This document shows, piece after piece, positions 17,902-27,451 of a stretch of 64,000 nucleotides of DNA (its first letter is position 1; the number at the start of each line of letters is the position of its first letter). The position numbers and the translations under genes were made by a program. This DNA is from Gammaproteobacteria bacterium (GTDB lineage Bacteria > Pseudomonadota > Gammaproteobacteria > Pseudomonadales > Azotimanducaceae). The notes beneath the pieces were generated by a model. It made no database searches. It had not been told where the DNA came from and saw only the letters and a program-made list of their open reading frames with translations. The stretch spans positions 170,190-234,189 of the forward strand of contig JAUIAV010000008.1 in assembly GCA_030425195.1 (NCBI GenBank), written 5' to 3'.

Positions 17902-18084
17902 TCAGTGGATTCTGCCGCCGATGCTGAAGCTCGTTCCCACACCGCCGCCGCCGTAGTAACCGCCGCCGCTGTAGGAGGAGAAACCGACGCTGCCGTAGAT
18001 CTGGGGATCGTCGCAGCCGGACAGTCCCAGGCAGAGCATGCCGAGGATCAGAAGTCTGAAGGGTCTCATGGGGCGTCTTCGCAT
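17902..18084 (-). CDS. Small glycine-rich lipoprotein
   Basis: 60 aa from ATG 18084, within a longer open frame. Signal peptide with lipobox LGLSGC (about residue 24), then a short mature part of Gly, Tyr and Ser (SGGGYYGGGGVG). It sits five bases upstream of the M61-like protease gene, so the two are probably co-transcribed. No function is recognised. Confidence 0.65.
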   Translation of the reverse strand: MRRRPMRPFRLLILGMLCLGLSGCDDPQIYGSVGFSSYSGGGYYGGGGVGTSFSIGGRIH

Positions 18085-18094
18085 GGTCGTCTCC

Positions 18095-18991
18095 TCAATC
18101 CGCAGTGGTTTCGAGTGGCCAGGTCTGCAGGGCAATGCCGGCACCCGAGGGGTCGGCGATCAGGGCGACCTGACCACCGAGCGGCCTCTGTTGTGCTTCC
18201 AGATAGACCTTGCCGCCGAGTCCGGCCACTTTCGCGGTGATGGCGGCCGGGTCCGCCACCCGGATGTAGGTGACCCAGACCGGGCGTCTGCCCTCAATGG
18301 GATGGGTCATCGCCCCAAGCGCAGGATTTCCGTCCCGGTTCAGAGTCCGATAGGAACGGCCGCCGTCCACGGCTCTATCGCTCTTCGCCAGTCCGGTCAG
18401 GCCCGTGTAGAACTCCGTCGCCGCGGTCAGGTCCGTCGTCCAGAGTTCATCCCAGAGGAAGTCTCCGTAGTCCGGCTCGTGAATCTCCGGGTCGCCGTCC
18501 GCGGTCTGCACCAGCGCCAGCAGCGCGCCCTGAGGATCCACTACGACGGCCATCCGGCCCCTGTCAGCCACGTCCGTCGGCGGTGCGAGCACTTCGCCGC
18601 CATGGCCCCGGAAGTGGTCGGCGGCTGCGTCCACGTCTGCGACCGACATGAGGACGACCCACTGGGAGACGTTCTCGGCGTTGTTGTTGAGGCTCGCTTC
18701 GTTCACCATCCCGCCGATCAGACGGCCGTTGTGCCGGATCAGGCTGTACGCGTCGTCACCGCCGAGACTGAAGAGCGTGCCTACGCTCTCGAACTCCCAG
18801 CCGAAAAGCTCTTCATAGAAACGGCGGGACTGCGCCGGGTCGTCGGTAATGAGGTCGCGCCAGACGATGCGGCCCGGATCATGCTGTCCCGTGGGTGCAT
18901 CGGTGATGGCCGGAAGACGGATCCCCGTGGTCGTGCAGCCCGGCACGCCGATCAGAGCCAGCACGGCCAGAAACATCCACTGTCTTTTCAA
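18095..18991 (-). CDS. Lipoprotein with two VOC (glyoxalase-fold) domains
   Basis: 298 aa. Signal peptide with lipobox IGVPGC (Cys19). Two VOC modules follow, about 40-160 and 170-290, each with the beta-alpha-beta-beta-beta order; key strands include IVWRDLITDDPAQSRRFYEELFGW and LWTTDLTAATEFYTGL. VOC proteins bind metals and act in lyase, dioxygenase or resistance reactions, but the metal ligands here cannot be assigned by eye. Lipid anchoring of a VOC protein is unusual. It is divergent from the beta-barrel gene at 19022. Confidence 0.8.
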   Translation of the reverse strand: MKRQWMFLAVLALIGVPGCTTTGIRLPAITDAPTGQHDPGRIVWRDLITDDPAQSRRFYEELFGWEFESVGTLFSLGGDDAYSLIRHNGRLIGGMVNEASLNNNAENVSQWVVLMSVADVDAAADHFRGHGGEVLAPPTDVADRGRMAVVVDPQGALLALVQTADGDPEIHEPDYGDFLWDELWTTDLTAATEFYTGLTGLAKSDRAVDGGRSYRTLNRDGNPALGAMTHPIEGRRPVWVTYIRVADPAAITAKVAGLGGKVYLEAQQRPLGGQVALIADPSGAGIALQTWPLETTAD

Positions 18992-19021
18992 GACTCTTCC
19001 TTGCTGAGAGATAATGAAGCG

Positions 19022-19894
19022 ATGCTAACTCAGATTCGCCGCAGGGTTCGATGGTTTTGGCTCGGATGCTTCGGTTTCGGCGCCCTCGGCGTAGCACCCG
19101 GCCTCATGAGTGCCACCCGATACGACCCGGAGGATCTGATCAACGTCAGCTACATCCATGCCGCGGTGCTCGGGACCGGCACCTACAGCCTTCGCGGACG
19201 GCGGGTAACCATGCTGAAGCTGCCGTTTGCCTGGAACGAGCGGCCCGTTTCCGACGGGTCTCCAGGACGGCGCTGGCTCGCGCCCACGGTGCTCGGGTAC
19301 GACGATCTGAGCGGCGTGGACTCCGATTTCATCGAAGCCCTGCTCCCGAACCGGCTGGTGACACTGTCGGTGATGCCGGGCGTGGAGTTCACCTATCCGA
19401 TCAACGACCACTGGTATCTGAAGCCTTTCGCCGAGATCGGCGGTGGCCGGGACTTCAATCAGGAAGAGACTTTCTTTCTCACGCAGCTCGGCGTCCGGAA
19501 CCTGTTTCCGTTCAGGTTCGGTGACAACTGGCAGTTGCGGCTCGGCGGCGCGCTGCGCTGGGCCGGGGAATATCAGCTGCATTCGGACGACACCAACGCC
19601 TTCGGCATCATCGACCTGGGTGTGGACGTTCGCCGCAATCTGCCCTGGGATCTGTTCGAGCAGCGGCTCAATGCCGGTATCTATTACATCTATCAGCGTT
19701 ACCTGCCCGAGTGGCGGGCGGGCGACGCGGACGACTGGCAGAACCGGGCGCTCAACGTCCATGAGTTCGGCGTCAGTCTGGGCGTGCCGGAGGTCCGCAA
19801 AGTGCTCGGCATCAACGTGAAACGCGTGCGCGTGGGCTACAAGCAGGGGGGCAACCTCCGGGGCTGGACCTTCGGTACCGAGTTCCCGTTCTGA
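19022..19894 (+). CDS. Predicted outer-membrane beta-barrel protein
   Basis: 290 aa from ATG 19022. A leader (FWLGCFGFGALGVAPGLMSA) is followed by alternating hydrophobic/polar strands with aromatic ends (GVEFTYPINDHWYLKPFAEIGGG; WQLRLGGALRWAGEYQL) and a C-terminal phenylalanine (TEFPF), the usual barrel assembly signal. No specific family is recognised. The nearby divergent VOC lipoprotein shares its 30-base intergenic region. Confidence 0.7.
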   Translation: MLTQIRRRVRWFWLGCFGFGALGVAPGLMSATRYDPEDLINVSYIHAAVLGTGTYSLRGRRVTMLKLPFAWNERPVSDGSPGRRWLAPTVLGYDDLSGVDSDFIEALLPNRLVTLSVMPGVEFTYPINDHWYLKPFAEIGGGRDFNQEETFFLTQLGVRNLFPFRFGDNWQLRLGGALRWAGEYQLHSDDTNAFGIIDLGVDVRRNLPWDLFEQRLNAGIYYIYQRYLPEWRAGDADDWQNRALNVHEFGVSLGVPEVRKVLGINVKRVRVGYKQGGNLRGWTFGTEFPF

Positions 19895-19904
19895 CGCTGC
19901 GGCC

Positions 19905-21500
19905 TCAGGTCTCGGTGATGTCCTCACCGAGCGCCCGGGCGCGCTGCAGCCGGCTGGCCTCGTCCTTCGGCAGATGCCGCCAGGCCAGGGTGAGCAGCAC
20001 CAGAGTGATGACGAAGATGCCCATGGCCGCGGCGATGGCCGTCTGCAGCGCGGCGGCATCATCCATGCCTGCGGCCCGGAACCCGTCGGACAGCTGACCC
20101 ATGAAATAGGGCCCGAGCGCCAGACCGATGAAGGTGTTGACCAGGATATAGTAAGCACCGGCCACCGCCCGCATGCGCGGCAGCACCAGATCAGCGGCCG
20201 TGCTCGGAGGGATTCCCGGCCAGGCGGCGCTGAACAGGTGATGGGCCAGATTCATGGCGAAGGCCATCATGAGGCTCTCCGTATAGACCATCACCAGCAC
20301 CAGCGGCACGGTGCCGAATACGGCCAGGTAGCCGACGATCAGCCGGCCCGCCGGATGTTTCCGCTTCATGACGTCACCGAGCCAGCCGCCCAGGGTGACA
20401 CCCAGCCAGCCGCCGATGGCGCTGCCGAGACCGATGTAGACGCCCACTTCGGTGGCGCTGGTCTCGTGCAGCCGGAGCAGCAGCGGGGCGGTCCAGAATC
20501 CGACCCCGTAGGTCACGAAGGAGATGGTGGGGAAGGCGAGCATGGTGAAGATCATCGCCTTGGATCTGAAGATCATCGCGAAGGTGGCCGGATCCCTGGC
20601 GGCCAGAGACTGGGCCCAGGAAAACACCACGTAGACACCGATTCCGATGGCCACCCACTGGGGTACGTTGCCGGTGAGCAGTACCAGACCGGTGGCGACC
20701 AGGAAGATGATGATGGCGGCGAGCGCGTTCCTGCCGAGTGAGGCACCGTCCCGTTTCAGGCCGGGCAGATTCAGCAGCGGCAGTACCGCGAGCATCTCGC
20801 TTCTGAGCACGGACCAGGGTGCCGGGTGGTCGCGGGTGACAAGACCTTCGCTGATGCCTCGCTGCGGTTCCCGGAGGGTGCGGACCCAGGCAGCCATGAG
20901 AATGCCGGGGATGCCCACCGCCATGAATGCCACGTGCCAGCCTTTGAGGCCGAACGGCGCCTGCTCCACCACCGGATAGGCGTTTGCCCAGGTGTCCAGG
21001 ATGAGGCCGCCGAGAAACAGACCGATGCCCCCACCGATGTAGACGCCGGAGGAGTAGATGCCGATGACCGTGGAGCGCAGGCGGGCGGGGTAATAGTCGG
21101 CCAGCATGGAGTAGGCGGCCGGTGAGGCGCTGGCCTCGCCGATGCCGACGCCGATCCGGAATGCCGCCAGAACCGGGAATGACCGGGCGAATCCCGAGAG
21201 CGCGGTCATGGCCGACCAGAAGAGGAGCCCCAGCGATATCAGGCTGCGCCGGACCCAGACGTCGGCGAAGCGGGCGAGCGGAATACCGAAGACGGCATAG
21301 AAAACGGCGAACACCGTGCCGTAGAGAAACCCCATCTGGGCATCCGTAATGCCGAGATCGGCTTTGATGTCCTCGGCCAGGATGGACAGGATGTTCCGAT
21401 CGATGAAGTTGAAGACGTAGACGATCACCAGCACGGCCAGCACGTAGTGTGCGTACCAGCCGCCCAGCGCGGGCGTTTTCTTCCGCTCCTGCTCGCTCAT
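19905..21500 (-). CDS. MFS transporter, Spinster-like
   Basis: About 531 aa from ATG 21500 (an in-frame ATG at 21512 is also possible). Twelve TM segments with an MFS motif between TM2 and TM3 (GIPLARFADVWVRR) and the Spinster-like opening VFNFIDRNILSILAEDIKADL. Members are often annotated as sphingolipid or organic-anion exporters; the substrate is unknown here. It is convergent with the beta-barrel gene at its 3' end and divergent from the hypothetical gene at 21620. Confidence 0.85.
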   Translation of the reverse strand: MSEQERKKTPALGGWYAHYVLAVLVIVYVFNFIDRNILSILAEDIKADLGITDAQMGFLYGTVFAVFYAVFGIPLARFADVWVRRSLISLGLLFWSAMTALSGFARSFPVLAAFRIGVGIGEASASPAAYSMLADYYPARLRSTVIGIYSSGVYIGGGIGLFLGGLILDTWANAYPVVEQAPFGLKGWHVAFMAVGIPGILMAAWVRTLREPQRGISEGLVTRDHPAPWSVLRSEMLAVLPLLNLPGLKRDGASLGRNALAAIIIFLVATGLVLLTGNVPQWVAIGIGVYVVFSWAQSLAARDPATFAMIFRSKAMIFTMLAFPTISFVTYGVGFWTAPLLLRLHETSATEVGVYIGLGSAIGGWLGVTLGGWLGDVMKRKHPAGRLIVGYLAVFGTVPLVLVMVYTESLMMAFAMNLAHHLFSAAWPGIPPSTAADLVLPRMRAVAGAYYILVNTFIGLALGPYFMGQLSDGFRAAGMDDAAALQTAIAAAMGIFVITLVLLTLAWRHLPKDEASRLQRARALGEDITET

Positions 21501-21619
21501 TCCTCTCCCCATGAACCGCGTCTTTTTGATAGCAGAGAAGGACGGCGCGCGCAAAACATTCAGCGGTGGCTGATTACGGGCGCCCTCCGGCGTAAGCTCC
21601 GCGTGAGGGAGGGGCGAAG

Positions 21620-22246
21620 ATGCCGGGCAGGAACAGCGGGACGAGCGCGGTGGTGGTGGGGGTAGCCGAACACGGGAACAGTGCCGTGCTGGTGACGGTC
21701 TCCAGCGCGAAGGCGGTTGTGGATCGGCGGTCGGTGGATCTGACGTCCGATCTGCCGACACACCCGTACCATCATGAGGGTGCCTGGGCGCTCGGTCGCT
21801 ACAGGGACAGCGCCTGGTCCCGGGACATCTCGCTGCCGGAGGCCATCGAGCTCGTGCGGACCGTGCAGGCAGCGGCAGAAGCCGGTGCGCTCAACGTCCT
21901 CCGTGCGCTGTCCGATGACCTGGACGTGCCCGTCCGTGGAATCTCCATCCGTATCTGCCCACAGCTTCCGGAGACCATCGAGGCAAGGATACGGGACCAC
22001 CGGGCCGAGACCATGGCGGATTCCATCATGTACCGGCAGGCACTGGCCGGGGCTGCCGGGGTCCTGGGCTGGCCGGTCGCCTGGTATGACAGGACGCAGG
22101 TCTTCGAGGCGGCCGGGCAGGTGCTTGGGGAAGTGGACGTGGACGCAGCGCTCAAAGCGCTCGGTCGTCCTCTGGGTGCGCCGTGGCAGGCGCGGCACAA
22201 GCTGGCTGCGGCGGCTGCGCTGACGTTTTCCCGTTGGACGGGTTAG
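21620..22246 (+). CDS. Conserved protein of unknown function
   Basis: 208 aa with GGGAGGGG before the start. No signal peptide or TM. The N-terminal part (VVVGVAEHGNSAVLVTVSS) has the beta-hairpin look of an RNase H-like fold, and the middle has a helix with RAETMADSIMYRQALAGAA followed by WPVAWYDR, which would fit the same fold; this is a guess from pattern only. I do not assign a function. Its stop codon overlaps the stop of the convergent aldo/keto reductase gene. Confidence 0.7.
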   Translation: MPGRNSGTSAVVVGVAEHGNSAVLVTVSSAKAVVDRRSVDLTSDLPTHPYHHEGAWALGRYRDSAWSRDISLPEAIELVRTVQAAAEAGALNVLRALSDDLDVPVRGISIRICPQLPETIEARIRDHRAETMADSIMYRQALAGAAGVLGWPVAWYDRTQVFEAAGQVLGEVDVDAALKALGRPLGAPWQARHKLAAAAALTFSRWTG

Positions 22247-23274
22247 GAACTGCCCAGAGTCAGCAGGTTCTCCACCGGCCGGTAGGGTTCCTCCAGGTAG
22301 GCCACGTCCGCCGGATCCAGGATGAGCTGACTGGCGGCGACCAGCTGCTCGAGCTGCTCCACCCGTGATACTCCGACGATGGGACTGGTGACTTCCGGTT
22401 TGCTGAGCAGCCAGGCAACGGAAACCTGAGCGGGTTTGACGCCGAGCTTCTCCGCCACCTCCACCACCCGCTCGGCCACGGTGAACGTGTGCTCACCCCG
22501 GTAAAGGCTCTCGGTGCGGGCCCGGTCCTGGCCTTTCGAACGGTCAGTGGAGCCGGCGTCGAAACTGCCTTTGAACGAACCGGCGAGAATGCCGCGGGCA
22601 AGTGGAGACCAGGGGGTGAGCGCTACACCCGTCTTCGCGCAGTACGGGTTCATTTCCCGTTCTTCCTCACGGTAAACCAGGTTGTAGTGATTCTGCATGG
22701 AAACGAACCGGGTCCAGCCGTTCATCTCGGCAGTCAGCTGCAGTTCGGCGAACTGCCAGGCGAACATGGATGAAGCACCGAGATAGAGCGCCTTGCCGGC
22801 TTTAACCACGTCGTGCAGGGCTTCCAGGGTTTCCTCGATGGGGGGCTGGGCCTGGCCCGGAACACCGTGCGGATGCCGGTGAATGACCAGGTGGTCGATG
22901 TAGTCGTGGCCGAGGCGTTTGAGACAGGCATCCACGCCCTCCATGACGTGCTTGCGCGAGAGACCGCCCTGATTGGCGCCCCGGCCCATGGGCATGGAAA
23001 CCTTGGTGGCGAGCACGTATTCATCCCGCGGCAGCAGTTCGTTCAGGAGTGCGCCTACCACTTCTTCACTGGCGCCGATGCCGTAGATGTCCGCGCAGTC
23101 GAAGTAGTAGAGGCCCTGGTCCAGGGCGGCCTTGAAGATGGGCCGGGCTTCGTCGAGACCCAGGGTCCAGTCGCCCTGATGGCCCCGGCCCGGCACCCCG
23201 AAATTCATGGTGCCGAGACACAGCCTGGAGACTCTGAGGCCGGCGTTCCGGCCGAGCTGAACGGACTCGAGCAT
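22243..23274 (-). CDS. Aldo/keto reductase
   Basis: 343 aa from ATG 23274, after which the family opening (MLESVQLGRNAGLRVSRLCLGTMNFG) follows. The NADPH-dependent (beta/alpha)8 barrel shows the catalytic Asp and Tyr in FDCADIYG, a Lys in VLATKVS and a His in LVIHRHPHG; the phosphate-binding end is PIVGVSRVEQLEQ. It belongs to the YajO/Tas-like AKR group that reduces carbonyls in the cytoplasm. Substrate unknown. Confidence 0.9.
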   Translation of the reverse strand: MLESVQLGRNAGLRVSRLCLGTMNFGVPGRGHQGDWTLGLDEARPIFKAALDQGLYYFDCADIYGIGASEEVVGALLNELLPRDEYVLATKVSMPMGRGANQGGLSRKHVMEGVDACLKRLGHDYIDHLVIHRHPHGVPGQAQPPIEETLEALHDVVKAGKALYLGASSMFAWQFAELQLTAEMNGWTRFVSMQNHYNLVYREEEREMNPYCAKTGVALTPWSPLARGILAGSFKGSFDAGSTDRSKGQDRARTESLYRGEHTFTVAERVVEVAEKLGVKPAQVSVAWLLSKPEVTSPIVGVSRVEQLEQLVAASQLILDPADVAYLEEPYRPVENLLTLGSS

Positions 23275-23362
23275 GATCGTTTCCCGTGGTCGTTTGAGGT
23301 GCTGCAAGCAGGCTGGAAAGCATGCCACACTCGACAGTGTCTGCGCAGGAGGGGGAGAAGCG

Positions 23363-24514
23363 ATGCGGGTCAGTGTGGTCGGCGAATCGGATCTCGGCTG
23401 GGACGAACGGACGCCGCCGAACGAGACGGTGGATGCCAACGGCAAACCGTCACCCATGGCGCCCGGTTTCGGGGTGCCTGATCCCTCGGCGCCGGCCTGC
23501 AGGCGTTATGACGATCCGGCGGTGGTGGCACTGCGTGCTCACCTGAAGGCGCACAACGGCATCGATGGCCTGGAAATCTGCGCGCCGGATGAAGTGACCC
23601 GGATCGCGAGAATTCTCCGCCGGGATGGGTTCGTGGTGGTCCGGGATCTGCTGAATCCGGATCAGCTGGAGCGCTGGCGGGCCGGCTGTGCCCGGGTGCT
23701 CCGGCAGATCCTCGAGATTCCCGGCCGGGACGGCCGGGCCTACGTCACGGAAACACAGCGGTTGCCGCACCGCTACAGCTTCGGGACCTGCTCCGCTTCC
23801 CGCCATCTGCTCCACGAGCCCGAGTGGGCCGACATGGTGGATCTGCCGACGACGACGCCGATTCTCGAAGCCGTTTTCGGCTCCAGGGACTATCTCCTCT
23901 GGGGTGCTGGCGGCGATCTCTGTCTGCCCGGTGCCGTGGAGTACCAGCATCTGCATTCGGATCTCGTGGACAGCCAGGAGATCGGGCCCGGACGGCTGGC
24001 CCAGGCACGGCAGCTGGGCATGGACGTGCCCGACCGGCCGGAAGACCTGGACGTGCCCACCGCCCGGCTCATTCTCGAGCGGACACCGCCGCAGATCACC
24101 ATCAATTTCCTGATGAGCGATCTGACCTGGGAGAACGGTCCCATCCGGCAGATCGCCGGCACCCACGCCAGCGTGCAGCGGCCACCCTCTCCCGGATACG
24201 AGCCGGACTGGATGAAGACGTCCACGCTGGTGGGGGCCCTGGCGGGCGCCGGCGTTTTCCGCGACACCAGAGCCTGGCATGGCGCCACCCCGAATCTCAG
24301 CCGGGAGGTCCGGGCCATGCCGAACATCGAGTACACGCCGGTCTGGAACGAGCCACAGGTGCGCCGGTCCATGCCGTACGAGCGCTGGCTGGCACTCCCG
24401 GAGCACGGCCGGCATGTGGCGAGGGCCGCGGTCTGCGAGGCCGGAGTCTGGCCCGCTGGCGCCGGCTTCATGCATCCGCTGCTGAGCGAACGGCAGAAAG
24501 CGGCCGATGGCTGA
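23363..24514 (+). CDS. Phytanoyl-CoA dioxygenase (PhyH)-family Fe(II)/2-oxoglutarate oxygenase
   Basis: 383 aa from ATG 23363 (AGGAGGGGG upstream). The double-stranded beta-helix core has the metal motif HxD in QHLHSD (about 196-201) and a distal His with the 2-oxoglutarate Arg in RAWHGATPNLSREVR (about 310-325). It should hydroxylate an organic substrate with O2, Fe(II) and 2-oxoglutarate. The family includes phytanoyl-CoA, ectoine and natural-product hydroxylases; substrate unknown. Confidence 0.87.
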   Translation: MRVSVVGESDLGWDERTPPNETVDANGKPSPMAPGFGVPDPSAPACRRYDDPAVVALRAHLKAHNGIDGLEICAPDEVTRIARILRRDGFVVVRDLLNPDQLERWRAGCARVLRQILEIPGRDGRAYVTETQRLPHRYSFGTCSASRHLLHEPEWADMVDLPTTTPILEAVFGSRDYLLWGAGGDLCLPGAVEYQHLHSDLVDSQEIGPGRLAQARQLGMDVPDRPEDLDVPTARLILERTPPQITINFLMSDLTWENGPIRQIAGTHASVQRPPSPGYEPDWMKTSTLVGALAGAGVFRDTRAWHGATPNLSREVRAMPNIEYTPVWNEPQVRRSMPYERWLALPEHGRHVARAAVCEAGVWPAGAGFMHPLLSERQKAADG

Positions 24515-24528
24515 TGCCGGCGGGGGAA

Positions 24529-26112
24529 TCAGTCCGCGGGCGCCGGGTTCCGCTTCCCGGCGCCGAACAGACCCTCCAGATGGGTTTTGGGCAGCGGCCG
24601 GGTCAGACGGGATACGGTGAAGGTCACCAGCACCGAGACGATCTCTCCCATGGCCGCACAGGAGTAAGGGTTCGGCCCTTCCTGATACAGCCAGCTGACG
24701 ATGCCGTGAATCGCGCCCGGGTCGAACCAGGCAGGGTCCAGGAGCCGGGTGTGCAGCACGATGAAAGTGAGGAAACCGGCAAGCAGTCCGGCATACGCCC
24801 CGTGCCGGGTGACGCCGCGCCACAGGGCACCCACCACCAGCGGACCCGCGAAGGCCGCCATCATGCCGCCGTTGCCGATCCAGACGATCATGGCGATGTT
24901 GGTGTCGATGAGTGCCCAGGCCATGCCCATGCACAGCAGCAGCACGACCACCGTGGATATCCGGCTGATGGCGAGCACGCTCGCATCCAGCGCGTCGTGA
25001 CTGATGGTCAGCTTCAGCCGGGGCACCAGCGTGCGGCGGTAGAGGTCGTTGGCGATGATCTGCGATGAGGAGACCACCAGCCCGTCCGCCGTGCTCATGA
25101 TCGCGGAGAGCACGCCCACGCCCACCAGGGCCGCCAGCCAGGGTGGGAACAGCTCGATGAAGAGCATGGGCAGCGCCGCATTGGGATTCATGCCTTCCTG
25201 ATAGAGGGCGTCGCCGAGCAGGGCCCGGGCGAGCAGGCCGCCCACGCCGAGCAGTCCCATGGTCAGGCCGAACAGGAAAGCCAGCCGGACGAACTTCATC
25301 TGCCCGCCGTCGTCTTTCAGCGCCCAGAGCTTGTTGCCCAGATGCGGGAGCAGGCCGAGCGGCATGTGGGCGAGCAGGATCGCCAGGATGGACCACCAGG
25401 AGTGATACAGCGGCGTAGCCGGATTCAGGGTGGCCACCAGGTTTTCATCCTGAGCACCGAGGCTGTCCACCACCCCTGCAAAGCCCCCTTCCACGCCGAA
25501 ACCGAGCGCGACCAGCACGATCACCACCACCGCAAGCAGCAGCATCATGGCGCCCTGAATGCCGTCCGTGAGGATGTCGGCGTGAGCCCCGCCGAGCACC
25601 ACGTAGAAAAGCAGGACCACAGTGGTGATGATCAGCGCCCAGTGCGGCGGCAGACCGAGCATGATCTCGAACATCACCAGCCCGGACACCAGCTGTCCGG
25701 CCAGGTAGAAGAACAGGATCAGCGACATCAGGGATACCAGCACCCGGATGCCTTCGGACTGGTAGCGGTCGCCCAGGTACTCGGGAATGGACCGGTTGCC
25801 GAACCGGTTCCCGGCCGTGGCCACCAGCCGCATGCTGATCAGCACGCCGAAGTACAGCCCGATCGGATAGAGCACGTGACCCCAGGTGGAGGCGAGGCCC
25901 CATTCGTAGGACAGGGCCGGACTGCCGAGGAAGGTCGCGCCGCTGGCCGTGGAGGCGGCAAAGGCGAACGCAAGAAAGACCGGACCGTAGGAGTTACGGG
26001 CGGTGGCGAAGTCGTCCGCGTGCTTCACACGCCGCTGCGCGTAGAGCCCGATGCCCACCATCAGACCGATGTAGACGACCAGAAAGATCCACGACCAGGT
26101 GATCAACGTCAT
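24529..26112 (-). CDS. Sodium:solute symporter (SSS family)
   Basis: 527 aa with 13 TM segments and no signal peptide. SSS features: N-terminal FLVVYIGLMVGIGLYAQRRV, sodium-site region FAFAASTASGATFLGSPAL, and VGVLSAIMSTADGLVVSSS in TM9. The closest group is PanF/PutP-like carriers of pantothenate, proline or carboxylates; the substrate cannot be told. It is convergent with the PhyH gene, 14 bases apart. Confidence 0.9.
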   Translation of the reverse strand: MTLITWSWIFLVVYIGLMVGIGLYAQRRVKHADDFATARNSYGPVFLAFAFAASTASGATFLGSPALSYEWGLASTWGHVLYPIGLYFGVLISMRLVATAGNRFGNRSIPEYLGDRYQSEGIRVLVSLMSLILFFYLAGQLVSGLVMFEIMLGLPPHWALIITTVVLLFYVVLGGAHADILTDGIQGAMMLLLAVVVIVLVALGFGVEGGFAGVVDSLGAQDENLVATLNPATPLYHSWWSILAILLAHMPLGLLPHLGNKLWALKDDGGQMKFVRLAFLFGLTMGLLGVGGLLARALLGDALYQEGMNPNAALPMLFIELFPPWLAALVGVGVLSAIMSTADGLVVSSSQIIANDLYRRTLVPRLKLTISHDALDASVLAISRISTVVVLLLCMGMAWALIDTNIAMIVWIGNGGMMAAFAGPLVVGALWRGVTRHGAYAGLLAGFLTFIVLHTRLLDPAWFDPGAIHGIVSWLYQEGPNPYSCAAMGEIVSVLVTFTVSRLTRPLPKTHLEGLFGAGKRNPAPAD

Positions 26113-26242
26113 CCGGATAGTATCCCCTCACCACAGGCAACCCTGATGATACGGCACCTGGTTTTCGATTGGGGCGTATTGAACGGCAGCGGGTGAACGG
26201 GCTAAGTTGACCGGCAAGGGATATCGGAAACAGGGGAGCCTG

Positions 26243-27316
26243 ATGAACACGACTGCCATCGACCCGGATGCGCTCAAGCGCTATTCGTTCTCGGTCTGGA
26301 ATTTCAAGATGGGTGAGATGGTCTCGCTCATGATTCATATCGGCGACCGTCTCGGACTGTACAAAGCGCTGGACGGGGCCGGTCCCGTCAGCGCGGCGGA
26401 GCTGGCGCAGAAGACGGGTCTCAAGGAGCGCTGGCTGCTCGAGTGGCTGCGCGGTCAGGCCGCCGCCCGGCTGCTGAACTATCACGACGGTGATCGTTTC
26501 GAGCTGCCCGCAGAAGGGGCGGAAGTGCTTGCGAACGAAGAAGGCAGTCTGGCCTTCGCAGCCGGTGCCTTCTCAGGTCAGACTCCGCCGGAGACCGTGG
26601 ACAAGCTCATCGAGGCGTTCCGGACCGGGATCGGGCTCTCCTATCAGGACCTCGGACCCAATGCGGCCCATCGGACCGAACGCATGCTCGGTCCCTGGAC
26701 GCGCCGCGAGCTGGTTCCCAACATCATTCCGGCGCTGGATGGCGTCATTCAGAAGCTCGAGAAGGGTGCGGTGGCCGCAGACGTGGGATGCGGGGGCGGC
26801 GTGGCCCTGATCGCCATGGCCGAGGCGTTCCCCAATTCGGAATTTCACGGCTACGATCCGAGCCAGCATGCCGTCGACCGCTGCCACGAGAAAGTGGAGC
26901 AGCTCGGGCTGGACAACGTGCATCTCTATGTCGCCGGCGGCGAAAGCCTGCCGCGCGCGGCCACCTATGACTTTCTGATCACCTTCGACTGCATCCACGA
27001 CATGACCCGGCCCGGCGAGGTGATCGCCTCGATCCGCCGCGCCATGAAGCCGGACGGCACCTGGCTGATCAAGGACATCCGCAGCCAGCCCGAGTTCAGG
27101 GACAACATGAAGAACCCGCTGCTGGCCATGTTCTACGGATTCTCGGTGTCCGCCTGCATGTCTTCGGCGCTGTCCGAGCCGGATGGGGCGGGGCTAGGGA
27201 CTCTCGGGTTCAACCCCGAAGTCGCCGAGCGGATGACCCGGGAAGCGGGTTTTTCGCGGTTTCAGATGCACGATTTTGAAGATCCCAGCAATCTGTACTA
27301 CGAGGTGCGGCCGTGA
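26243..27316 (+). CDS. Class I SAM methyltransferase with winged-helix N-terminus (Rv2258c-like)
   Basis: 357 aa from ATG 26243 with GGGGAG upstream. Residues 15-110 form a winged-helix domain (AAELAQKTGLKERWLLEWLRG), typical of this family. The Rossmann methyltransferase domain starts at about 170 with motif I (AADVGCGGGVALIAMA), motif II EFHGYDPSQ and a catalytic-loop equivalent FDCIHDMTRPGE. It is a small-molecule methyltransferase with unknown substrate. Confidence 0.88.
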   Translation: MNTTAIDPDALKRYSFSVWNFKMGEMVSLMIHIGDRLGLYKALDGAGPVSAAELAQKTGLKERWLLEWLRGQAAARLLNYHDGDRFELPAEGAEVLANEEGSLAFAAGAFSGQTPPETVDKLIEAFRTGIGLSYQDLGPNAAHRTERMLGPWTRRELVPNIIPALDGVIQKLEKGAVAADVGCGGGVALIAMAEAFPNSEFHGYDPSQHAVDRCHEKVEQLGLDNVHLYVAGGESLPRAATYDFLITFDCIHDMTRPGEVIASIRRAMKPDGTWLIKDIRSQPEFRDNMKNPLLAMFYGFSVSACMSSALSEPDGAGLGTLGFNPEVAERMTREAGFSRFQMHDFEDPSNLYYEVRP

Positions 27317-27451
27317 GCGTCGTGCTCCGGACGAGTGACCGGTAGAACACCGGGCCCGGATCCGCCTGGCGCTTTACGGGTATCTCCGGATGACCTCCTC
27401 CCACCAACCCGCTACGCTGCAGGGATGCTCCATTGGGGAAGGTGGCCGTTC

